In this document: positions 12,816-22,990 of the stretch, in pieces
Numbering within the stretch: the first letter of the stretch is position 1
Layout of the letters: every line of letters begins with the position of its first letter
Position numbers and translations under genes: made by a program
Origin: Gnetum montanum
Taxonomy: Eukaryota; Streptophyta; Gnetopsida; Gnetales; Gnetaceae
DNA length: 64,000 nucleotides
Direction of reading: 5' to 3'
Assembly (NCBI GenBank): GCA_015680685.1
Contig: MNCI01002026.1
Location: forward strand, 1 to 64,000
Notes under the pieces: model-generated
The model's input: only the letters and a program-made list of their open reading frames with translations
What the model was told of the DNA's origin: nothing
Database searches by the model: none

Positions 12816-13910
12816 TCAAACGTAGAACAGTTTTAAGTACAAGTGATTGGTCGGATGTGCAAGCTCATTGCCTTCTATGTTAGCCAATTTAAATGCTCCA
12901 TTGTTGTACATTTTGGTTACCAAGTAGGGCCCTTCCTAGTTGGCTAAGAATTTGTCTGAGTGTTCTCGAATGGCTTTGAGTACAAGTTCACCTTCTTTGA
13001 TTAGGTGCTTATGAATATTGTGTCAATGGCACTATCATTGTTACTTTTGGTACCATTCAATCTGATCGAGCGCACGTGTGCCTTCCTACTCCACTGAGTC
13101 CAAGTCAACAATGTGTAGTCGTTGTTTTGTCCTTTGTTGAGGAGTTCAGAGAGTGTGATCCTTAAAGATAGTACCTACAACTCCAAAGAGAAAATATCTT
13201 TTGAACCATAAACAATACTATATGGCATTTTACCTATAGAGGTCTGATGCGTGGTGCAATAAGCCCATAGTGCATATACTAACTATTTGTGCCATTTTTT
13301 CTTGCCCTAAGTTAGCATCCTTTTGAGCACTGTGATGATGATCTTATTTGTAGCTTCAGCTTGTCCATTTCTCTGAGGGTAGTAAGGGGATGAAAATGAA
13401 TGTTTGATCCCTAGGCTTTCATAAAAAGTTCTAGTTTCGGCATTGTTGAACTGTGTCCCGTTATTAGTGATGATGGTCATCGGAATGCCAAAGTAGGTCA
13501 TGATGTTTTCTAGAATGAATTTGCATACGTGTTTGGATGTGATATTTCTAAGGGGAATAGCTTCAACCAATTTTTGAAATATTCTATTGTGGTTATGATA
13601 AAGCTATGTCCTACCAAAGATGGAGGCGTTATTGGTCCAACAAGTCTAACCTCCACTTCTGGAAAGGCCAGGTGATCTGCATTGTATGCAGCTCATTTGG
13701 TGGAACATGTATCAAATTGCTATTTTTTTGATAGATATTGCACATTTTGGCCTTGGAGAAACAATCGTACTCCATGTGTGGCCAATAATAGCCTAAACGT
13801 CTTATTTTTTTTGCCATTTCTTTAGGTGCTATGTGCCCTCCGCATAATCTGTCATGTACTTGCTCGACGATGGTTTGGCCATCAGTGCTACTAACGCATG
13901 TTAACAAGAT
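12816..13910 (-). pseudogene. integrase domain of element A pol
   Basis: Reading leftwards, a zinc-binding segment carries CGGHIAPKEMAKKIRR and GYYWPHME, but its last cysteine is changed (CNIYQ). A DDE core follows. KWRLDLLDQ holds the first Asp. TNNGTQF has Asn where the second catalytic Asp is expected. The expected Glu is kept in NGQAEATNK. Frameshifts or stops lie between about 13630 and 13570 and after 13307. The C-terminal tail, with a block like NELAHPTNHLYLKLF, ends at a stop at 12816. A matching tail (NELANLVNHSYLKPYYM) ends element B pol. No chromodomain is seen, as expected for a Tat-type element. Inactive. Confidence 0.85.
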
Positions 13911-14880
13911 GCCTTCATAGGATCAATGACATAATGTGTCACCTACCACTGCATACTGTCGAGAACATTTTCGTACTACGTCCTTTTGTACAGTCATCAA
14001 ATGTTGAGGCAGTTCACTATGTAAAAGATACTCCTTTATGTCATCATACCATTCTACAACTTGCGTTGTACTAACTGATGCGATCAATAATTCATCTAGA
14101 CTATTAGTTATGGGTTTAGTACAACTGATTATAGCATTGGGTAATGTGTGGAACATGGTTGGCAGTATGTTTAGTGCTAATGTGGTAAGTGCATCTACAA
14201 TGGTGTTATCATTTCTGGAAACATGTTGCACATCTACATTTTTGAATCACTTCAGTAAGTGCTTAGTCAAATCATAGTATGGTTGCAAGTGTTGTGCTTT
14301 GCACACATAACTGTCTATGACCTGATTTAGAACTAATTGTGAGTCACCTCTGACTACCAGTCATGTGATGTCTGAAGCTAATGCTACCATGGGACCTCTA
14401 AGGAGACCTTCGTACTCTACTACGTTGTTGGTACAGTGAAAGTCGAAATGATAAGCAAAGGGTTGGATCTCCCTAGAGGGATAGGTGATGACAGCAGTAG
14501 CACTTCCCCCTCTAGAGGTGGATGCTTCATCAAAGTTTAAAATGGCATCGTAGTCATCGGGTACTATGTCTATTGCACTCACATTTTCATCAGAGAATTC
14601 TGGTTCTATCATTGCCTGATGGTGCATTGGTGATGTAGTCATTTGATTTGCTATGGCTTGACCCTTAACTGATAATTGCACTATGTAGCGTAGGTCAAAC
14701 TCAGCTATCATGGCTTTCCAACGAGCTATTCTACTTGACTCATAAATGTTTCCTGTGATGGCTTTGAGTACATTATCCTTGCAAATTATATTGACTTGGT
14801 TACGGAAGAGGTAATGTCGCCAGTTATTTAGGGAAAAGACAAGGGCTAAACATGACCTTTCCACCTCATTGTACTTCTTC
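13911..14880 (-). pseudogene. dual RNase H region of element A pol
   Basis: The first RNase H ends near 14800 with KKYNEVERSCLALVFSLNNW. The second, archaeal-type RNase H, runs from about 14510 to 14160 with SATAVITYPS, NNVVEYEGLLRG, VVRGDSQLVLNQV and HVSRNDNTIVDAL. The tandem of a connection-like and an archaeal-type RNase H is the signature of the Tat/Ogre branch of Ty3/gypsy. Stops interrupt it near 14361 and 14250. It follows RT in the same polyprotein and precedes integrase. Confidence 0.8.
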
Positions 14881-16376
14881 TCATGGGCTACTAATGCATG
14901 TCTTAAGTAATAAATAGGGACTTTAGTTCTATCCTCTCATTTTTGGCAAAGCATGGACGCGATTGATAAGTCTGAAGTGGCAAGGTAGATGTAGAACAGT
15001 TTATCATTTCGAGGTGGATAAACTATGGGTAGTTGAACAAGCGTTGTTTTAATGTTGTCAAACACTTCCTAGCACTGTGAAGTCCATTCAAAATAGATGT
15101 TCTTGCATAGCAAGTGGTTCATAGGTTTCAACTTGTCTGTCAATTTTTCTATGAAATGCCTGATGAACTGTAATCTTCCTTGTAGACCGCAAAGTTCGGT
15201 AAGGTTTCTAGGTGGTTTTAAGTTTGTTATGGCCTTAACCTTATTAGGGTCTACTTGTATCCCTACTTCTGAGGCTATGAATCCAAACATTTTTCCTGTT
15301 TTGACTCCAAAGACACATTTCCTTGGGTTAAGTCTCAGCTCATATTTTAAGCAACACTTTAGCACCAAGTCAAGATGTTGTACATGTTGTTCTGATGTTT
15401 TTGATTTAACCATGATATCATCCACATAGTCATTGAGTGAGTTGAAGATATAATCACTAAAGATAAATGGCATCGCTCTTTGGTATGTAGCACCGGCATT
15501 CTTGAGATCAAATGACATCATCGTGTAGCAAAAAGTACCCCATGGTGTTATAAAGGTCATCCTAAGTTGATGCTCAGGGTTAATTTGAATCTAGTTATAT
15601 CCTAAAAAGCCATCCCTAAAAGATAATAAGGCATGCCCAGCGGTTGAGTCGACCAGTTGATCAATGCTAGGTAGGGAAAAATCATCTTTTATCATTACAA
15701 CGTTGAGGTCCTGGAAGTTAATGCATAGGTGAATGCTTCCGTTCTTCTTTGGGACAATGACCATGTTGGATACCCAGTCAGTATAGTCAACAACCAAAAT
15801 GAAACCAGCCTGATAAATTTTGGTGATTTCATTATGAACTGCCAATGCTAGCTCAGGCTTAACCTTATGTGCTTTTTGTTTCACTGGTCTTAATTTTGGG
15901 TTGAGTATAATGTTGTGCTAGACTATTCGAGGATTTAACCTAGGCATGTCAGTGTAAGACCAAGCGAATGCTTTTATGTTATCTTTAAGCACTTATGCTA
16001 TGTCACTGGCTAGTTGTGGGCTTAACAATGTACTTAGTTTCAGGATTTTAACTTCACCATCTAGCACGGTAATGGGGACTTCGGCTAAGGGGTCTTCGGT
16101 GATGCTATCTGTTTCTAGGTTCAAAGTCTTGGTCATCATTTCAAAGTAATCTAGCGTTTGTTGGGTTGATGCCACAAAAGTATCATTTGTCACTGAGCCT
16201 AAATTAATAGACTCCATATTGATTTCTTGGGTGATCGTTCCATGCGGTCCATTGATTGACAGTGGTAAGAATAATTGCTTGCTATCCATGATGTTTGCTC
16301 CTACCAATAAATAGTGTGCAGTGTCAATCAGGTGGTTGGTTATTTTTGGATGTAAGTAATTTATGTGTTTATGCAT
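14881..16376 (-). pseudogene. pol N-terminus and reverse transcriptase of element A
   Basis: The frame opens at an ATG at 16376 (MHKHINYLHPK), directly after a minisatellite, so pol starts here as a separate frame 5.6 kb from the gag-protease stop at 21996. RT motifs in order are VPKKNGSIHLCINFQDLN, KDDFSLPSIDQLVD, the catalytic block NDYVDDIMVKSK near 15420, NPRKCVFGV and the thumb motif GLQGRLQFIRHFI near 15180. Stops occur near 15990, 15590 and 15068. The wide split between protease and RT resembles Ogre elements, where an intron separates them. Splicing here is inference. Confidence 0.85.
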
Positions 16377-16429
16377 CTAATTGGACCAAGGTATGTGAGG
16401 GTGTCGTACCCAGACACATGGCAGTTTAG

Positions 16430-16600
16430 GGCCTTACCAAGCTGTGCCTGTTAGTTTATAGTCATAATGGACTGATCATGGAAGTTTAAGGTCTTACTAG
16501 GCCATTCGATAGTTTGGGGCTATTTCAGGCCATCATGGCAGTTTAAGGCCTTACCAGGCTAATCACGGTAGTTTAATGCCTTATCAGGCCGATTGCTATT
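16430..16600 (-). repeat. GGCC/TTAAACT minisatellite at the pol start of element A
   Basis: In element sense it reads as repeats of GGCCTGGTAAGGCCTTAAAC, spaced about 40-55 bases. The same family sits at the pol start of B (39120-39240) and after protease in A and C. It is a non-coding junction repeat. Confidence 0.75.
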
Positions 16601-17865
16601 CGTTCATGATGTATGGTTGATTGTATAATTTGTAATAGTTATTGAGTGTGAGATTGCTAGATATGAAGTTTGCACCAAAATGTTTAGTGTGGGCAATAGG
16701 AGTTGCTTTGCAGGAGAATATTTCATGTGGGTAGTGTTCATCCCGATGTACCATTGTCTTTGCTTTTATTGTGTTCATATGTGTTTACACGTACTTTGTA
16801 TTTTGGTTGATTAATTTTGGATAAATTATTCAAGGCACCATCAGCGTGTTTAACGTGGAATATATAAATAGGGGTTAGTGTGAACCAGCGACAGCATGCT
16901 TCTGAACTGATTTCGAGCGTAAATGTCCTAGCGTGAACCAACGATAGTGTGCATCTATGCTTAGTGTAAAATCGAGTGCAGCGTGACATAGAGACAACGG
17001 TCGGGCAATACAGGGCAAGGGTAGGCATAGGAACAATGCAGAGGGGGCGACAGAGGTGATAGAGGTCAGGGCATAGTGAGTTAAGGAAAGAATTCGAGTG
17101 TGCATACTCAGGTAAAACCCTTAACATAAATACTCTTCGCTGTGTATGGATTATCTGACCTATTTTCTTGTGGCTACATTCTAGTTTCTCCGATTTTCAT
17201 TGTACCTCTGTTTTATTTTTCATTAATTCTTGTTCTATTAATTCCTATTTTGTTCATTGGATTGAACCCCAGCATACATGATGCAGCATGAACATAGCGT
17301 GCAGCGTACATGACGTAGTGTGATCACAGCGTGCAGTGTGCGAGTCGCAGCGTGCAGTGTGCGAGTCGCAGCGTGCAGGGCCAAAACCCTAGTGTGCAAG
17401 ACGTAGCGTGAACACAGTGTACAGGGATTAGCATACACACTGGGATGGGAAAGGGTAAGGAGGTAGAAGGCCAAGGGAGGAAGGAGCCTAGTTTAACCTT
17501 CGCGGAGGAGAGTGAGGCGATGCTCTAGTGCCTGCCTAGACCCAGGATTGTGTCATGGTCTAGATCAGCGTGCAGGTGGGCTCTGTTCCTCGGTCACAGT
17601 TTACTACTTTCTTTCAAGTTTACTATTTGGGTGTATAGAATTTACGCAAGATCTCAGCATATGGGGGAAGATGTTAGGCATGCAGAGTTTCAGCGTGCAG
17701 GGTCTGCACACTGGGCATGAACAGTATTCTAGCGTGCAGGGTCTACATGCTAAGCGTGAACAGTCGTGATTTTTTTCTAAGTGTTGACCTCCAATGTGAA
17801 GTTTTATTTTGTTATTTAGTTTTCTTATATAGCTGATTTGCCATGATTTTCTGGGAACTTGCAAG
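16601..17865. repeat. spacer rich in AGCGTGCAG words, between pol and antisense gene
   Basis: AGCGTGCAG, AGCGTGAAC and similar words recur through 16860-17760. They include two adjacent perfect 21-bp copies at 17327-17347 and 17348-17368 with a partial third. The words resemble those in the LTR block (GCGTACACGC) and leader block (AGCGTGTAGAC) of the same element. Pol reads left from 16376 and the antisense gene reads right from about 17866, so this is a divergent intergenic region and could hold a promoter. No clear TATA box was chosen. Frames here are repeat-encoded and not genes. Confidence 0.65.
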
Positions 17866-20800
17866 GACCCTAAGCCTTTCCTCCTAGTGGTGGAGCTTGT
17901 TGGGGTTTTGGCGTGGTTTGGGCCCATTGATTTTGACAAACCTACTCCTGATATGATCATTGGTCAAAATGTGGTATGGTTTAGAACAGGTGTTAATGAG
18001 TTTCTTCCTTTCATGCTAGAGAGATTCAACATGATAATATGGTCTCACTTAAGTGATTAGTTAGCATGGAGCATGCTTGAGACCATGTTGCCAGGATCTT
18101 TGAATGGGGTAGTAGCTTTTATGGAGGACATTGATGAGGGACTACTCATGATTAAGGATGGTTCTTCTGGAGGACCTAGATCTACCCGCCCATTGTCGCA
18201 TGTATGGGACTTATTGTCAGATGGCCTTCACCACATTAATAACACCCTATTCCTAGCTACTCGTGCACATACTTTGTTCCAAAACCCTCCTGGAACGATG
18301 TATCGGGTGGGCAAGTAAAGTTGTTCAATTTATTGTTTCGCTTTGTTGCCTAGTATTTGTTTATGTTTTGACTGTCGTTTCTTTGCAGGCCTCAATTCGA
18401 TATAGAAGGGGTGTGTGTAGGCAATGATGCGCTCGCTTTGGCTCGTATCGCCTTAGAGGCTTTCATGGTAGCCCCACTCTCTGTGGTGCCGTGTTAGTGC
18501 AAACTAAGGATGATATTGTTCATTTTCACGAACGATAATCAAGGGCACTTGTGCAATGCGAGGCTAGGGGATGGCTACATGGGGATTGGTCCTGTAATGG
18601 GCCAGTTTTCCCACATGATTCTAATTTGGCACCTAGCTGGAATCCATCATCTGATGGTAGGTCACCATATTTTCTTACGCCTTAGTTTGTTTATTCTGCT
18701 ACATCATTGGTTATATTGACTCCACGGTGTTATCTTGTGCGTACAGTGGATGTCCCTTCTAGTGGAGCCACTATCACAACTGGGTGAGTACCTTGTTTAT
18801 GAAATTTGGGGAAATCAATGATGCACAATGATGGCTACATATCATCAGCTTTTTGAGTGATGCGGGCCTCATGGATTTGTTTACTACCCTGAGCCCTAAT
18901 ATTTCTGTGATGGAGATGATTAGAATCATTGATTCTTTCAATGAATCTGTCACCTGCTATAGCACTCTCATTAAGGGCATCAAATTGGTTTTCCATCTGT
19001 CGGAGGAGTTCTTTTCAGACTTCTTTGGTGTACCAGTAGCTGGGACTAAAGTGATTTTGGATAGAGTGTAGAAGGAGATCCATGTGGTTTGTGAATTGGA
19101 GGACTAGTTCGGTATTCTTAAAGGCTCTAAGGAATTCCCTATGCAGGGGAAATTGAAAGTGGTAGAAGTTAATGAGTTGTATCCCTTGTTCAGAGCATTG
19201 GTATTTCCCAAGTCTTTGTCTCAAGTAAGAAATTTTGGGGTAGAGCCTATGCATATCATGTACACTATTTTAGAGACTTGGGTACATTATAACTAGGCCT
19301 AGTTTTTTCTTTTGGGTTTACACAGGGAGATAGTGAGGTTACATTCAAATATTGAGGCACAATCCCACTTCACCTTTACGTTCTTTGCACATTACTTACG
19401 CCGGCTAGCTGAATTTTTATTTTTTCACGTAGATAACAAGTATGTGTTAAGCGATCACCACCAACTATCTCGTCTATGGATTCACCACTTATTTGAGATG
19501 GCCAAATCTCAGGATGCTCTTGAGGGGATTGACGAATTGGTTTCTATCACAATAGAGGGGTCATATGGTGGTTCAATTTATACATGTGACAGCGTAGGGT
19601 TGGAGCCAGATCGTGTGCCCTATACTACTAGGAGAGTCAATCAGGTGATCGAGGAAATGATCAAGAAAGAAAAATCAAAATTTTAGAAGTGTAAGCATCC
19701 TAGGGAAGTTGCTCTAACTATAGATGAACCCAGGGTGAAACGTATATGGTTTAAGATGCCTATATGGGGTAAGCTTGATTCACTAATTTGTCCTTGTCCT
19801 CATCATTATTTTTACTTTGTTTTTCAGTTGTTTATACAAAACTAACGTTGAATCTATGAATGTCACTAGAGTTAACTTCTGGAATAAGAAGAGAGAGGTT
19901 AGCACCAATAATCGAGGAGGAAGAGGTCTCAATGAACTTAAATGAGGAAGACAAAATGGGCAAAGATGAAATGGAAGGACTGAAAGATCAGGAGGAAGAT
20001 ACCACAGAAAAGGGTAACATCGATGATCAAGATGGGGTCAATGAGATGTTTGATGGCTTTCTCGGAGGGAGGCTAGACCATGGTGATCCTTCGAATCAGG
20101 AGGAAGACAGAGATTTTGGTATATTCACCATATTATGTTTATTTGCCTTTTGAATTGTGTGTTTCATTATTCAAAGTTTTAATTTTATATTTTTTACTAC
20201 TACTAGGCAAAAATTTTGAGACTAGGACACTTCCTAACATTCATTTGGAAGTCCCTATGATGAAGGCTCCCACAGAAATGACCACCGAAGTTAACCCATC
20301 TCCCATGCATGAACCATTTACTTGGATTGAAATTCCAAGTAAAATGGATTTTATAACTAGCATTGTTGATGAGGTAATTGATCGCATCGAGCAAGCTCAT
20401 CCTGAAATAGGTACATATATCTCGAGCTTTTCGAATCCTTCGATTTTTCACATCTGTTTCTATTGTCCAATGTCTAATGTATGTTTTCCTCATATGAGTA
20501 GGGGCTAAACTGAAATGGAATCCATCTGAGGTGCCTTGTATTGATAGTTTTTCTGTGCTTCCTCTAGAGATTGAGCAAGTACCTTGGCAAATTTATGATG
20601 AAGTGGCAGAATGTGTTGTGCAGAATGCTAAGTCTCTTTGGACGTGCAGGCGCTCCATCAAGAGGCTATGGTTGCAGATTCAGGTGAGCAAAAAAGAGAT
20701 TTCCAAGTTATCAGCTGAACGGGATGACCTCAAATTGCACTATGAGTTTGCCTCAGCGAATTTAACAGGTGATCGTTCTTGGCAAACTTCTGAAGTTACT

Positions 20801-21493
20801 TATAGCAGATATTGGAATTTATTAAATTGCCAAGTATCGATGACCCAGGAGCTAGCAAAGCGTAAGGCACAAATAGATTTACTGAACCTCAAATGTCAGG
20901 ACTGGAAGGCTTTCGCTTCTAAGGTGCGGAAATGGGGTCAAGATGAAAAGACCCATAAGTATCATTACAAAAAATCGTTGAAGGAGGTATCTATAGAGAA
21001 GCATCAGCTAGAGATGTTTGTTGAGAGTTTAGGCCTACGCTCTTCATTTGATGTGTTTGCTAAGCATACTGTGGTGGAGATGGAATCACCCAAGAGAGTA
21101 ATCACCATAGCTTCTGGGGAGGTTTCTGTGGGAGAGTTTCCTCTAAAATGTCCCACTTGGTCTACGGTGGACAAGGGGAAGGCTTTGGCCAACGTTGATC
21201 TGGGCCTTGATGGGACTGACTAGGCAAGCATCTCTAAAGAAGAAATCCTTCATCGGTTGGAATTCGGTCTAGGAGGATCTTCTTCAGTAAGTCATTTAAA
21301 TTTGTAAATTTTTTTTATTAGATAAATTTTGGGATTTTTCTCTTTTCCTTTTGTGTTAATGTGTTAATTGTTTTCTATTACCTTTTCGTAGGGTCATGGA
21401 GATGACGATGTTCAAGAAGGTGGTCCCAGCGGAGCAGGAACCCACGGTGCCAGAGAGTCTGAAGGGGACACCCCTCCCAATCGTGATGTTTAG
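17866..21493 (+). pseudogene. antisense multi-exon gene of element A (degenerate FCP1/NIF-like N-terminus, coiled-coil C-terminus)
   Basis: This gene lies opposite to gag-pol and between protease and RT. Exon model from GT-AG junctions and alignment to copies in B and C: 17866-18314, 18389-18783, about 18849-19768, 19828-20118, 20207-20410, 20502-21286, 21392-21493. Exon 1 has KPFLLVVELVGVLAWFG, VWFRTGVNEFLPFMLERF, MIIWSHLS and NNTLFLATRAHTLFQN. This order matches the plant FCP1/NIF HAD phosphatase fold, but the catalytic DxD and DDSP motifs are absent. Exon 3 holds GLMDLFTTLSPNIS and GLHREIVRLHS. Exon 6 is long and helical, probably coiled coil. The last exon is acidic and glycine-rich and ends in NRDV. 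In-frame stops at about 18053, 18496, 19069, 19684 and 21222 show decay. The true first exon and promoter are not located, and function is unknown. Confidence 0.7.
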
Positions 21494-21995
21494 TTTTCAT
21501 TTTAATATTATCATGACTCATGTTTTTACATGAGTCGTAAACAGAAGGTTTTGCTTAGGATTATATATGAACTGATGGATGGAATCAATTAACTATTATA
21601 ATTATCCATTTGTATATGAATATATATTTATTATTTTTTTTCAATTGAGTTTTCTGTTATTCATTTTTTTTGTTTCAATTTTGAGTTTGTTCGAACATTG
21701 ATAAGCATAAATTTAAAGTGACAACCTTTTAGGCTAGAACGTAAACATGATGCAACAGTGTAAAATTTTTTTGTTCATTTTGTGATTTAAGCATAATGCA
21801 TGAAGTAGGAATATAAGAAATGCAAGAAAAGGTACTAGTTTAAGGCCATTCTCGGCCCCATGTACTAGTTTTAGGCCATTTTGGGCCATATGTAAACAAG
21901 AGGAGTTTCGAGTGATACTGGTGGGTTCCTTGGTAAACTGGCCATTTCTAGCCATGGCTAGTTTTATGTTGTTGCGGACATGTGATAGTTTAACG
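21494..21995. repeat. convergent intergenic region with GGCC/TTAAACT minisatellite
   Basis: The antisense gene ends at 21493 reading right, and gag-protease ends at 21996 reading left. Between them lie an AT-rich stretch and, at about 21830-21995, copies of (element sense) GGCCCAAAATGGCCTAAAAC. Element C carries the same word at the same junction (60060-60445). The AT-rich part (21590-21680) may supply poly(A) signals for both transcripts, which is inference. Confidence 0.7.
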
Positions 21996-22990
21996 TCATT
22001 TCAGATGAACAATGTATTTTAATGGTTTAACAATTTTTTTGATTTTTCTGAATTTAACATTAGGAGTGATACTGATAGGTGTGATTCTGTACTCAATGTC
22101 CCCTTCACTGATTATGTTAAATGGTAATTCAGCCCAAGGGACGTCTGATGGAATAGGCTCTATGTTAGTGTCTTTTAGTGTTTCCGTATGTATAGTAGTT
22201 TCATTGTTTGTTGTAGTTTCCAAGTTAGATGGTGTATGTAAAGTTTTAGGTCTGGGTGTCTCTATGTTGGGTAAAGTTTCATTTACGTTTAATGGATCAT
22301 TGCTTACTAGTTGCGTGCAACTTTGTTTTTCATTTGTGTTATCCTTTTCAGGCTCTTCAAACTTAACCTTTGAGCCTTGGTCTATGTCCGTATGCGACAA
22401 GATGGTAGGTGTAGCAGCCTCCCCATGTATAATGATTTCACCGCCTTCATAAGGTAGATGAATCTCTTGGTGTATTGGGGAAGAGACTGCTTTGAGTTGG
22501 GCCAGCTAGGGTCTTCCTAATATTAAATTGAATCCTAGCATTTCGTCGATGACAACAAAGTTAGCTGATGTGGGGAATCGATCCTCGGCTATAAAGTTCA
22601 TAATTATGGTGCCTTTTACTACTACGCGTGATCCACTAAATGATTTTAAACATGTGGTGGAGGTTGGTCTGATTAGTTCTGTAAGCCCTAATTGTTCAAT
22701 GATGGGATAGGGTACTACGTTTGTGGCAGCTCTGTCATCTACATGCACCCGATGTATTTTGAATTGATTTACTTGTATCATTATGAACATAGGTGCAGTT
22801 GTCACTTCTCCTATTTTCTCATCAATTTTGATGTTGTCAATGTGGAAACGTAGTGATTTAGAAGTTGATCCTTGAGGCGAATACATTACCGCATGGATTG
22901 AAGGTTCATTTGCAGGTAAGTCTTCACTTACTGGGACCAATGTCAACATGCGTACTAGCACTTTGCGATGAGTTTGAGAAGTTAATATCA
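21996..22990 (-). pseudogene. retropepsin (protease) and C-terminal tail of element A gag-pro
   Basis: The aspartic protease runs leftwards from about 22961. It contains APMFIMIQVNQFKIHRVHVDD, with the active-site region VDDRAATNVVP near 22745, where Gly is replaced by Arg. IIEQLGL and FNLILGRP near 22510 follow. Element C has VDDGVTANVIP and FNLILGRSW at the same places, so this copy has lost the glycine of the Asp-x-Gly active site. After a stop near 22508 the frame resumes as a Thr/Pro-rich tail with DVPWAELPF and ends at 21996. C has SLPWAKLPF at the same point. Gag-pro therefore ends here, before the antisense gene. Confidence 0.8.

Noticed and set aside
17238-17474. Open frame with repeated LHAATRT peptides on the minus strand
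   Set aside because: It is produced by the 21-bp AGCGTGCAG tandem repeat. There is no conserved frame or start context.
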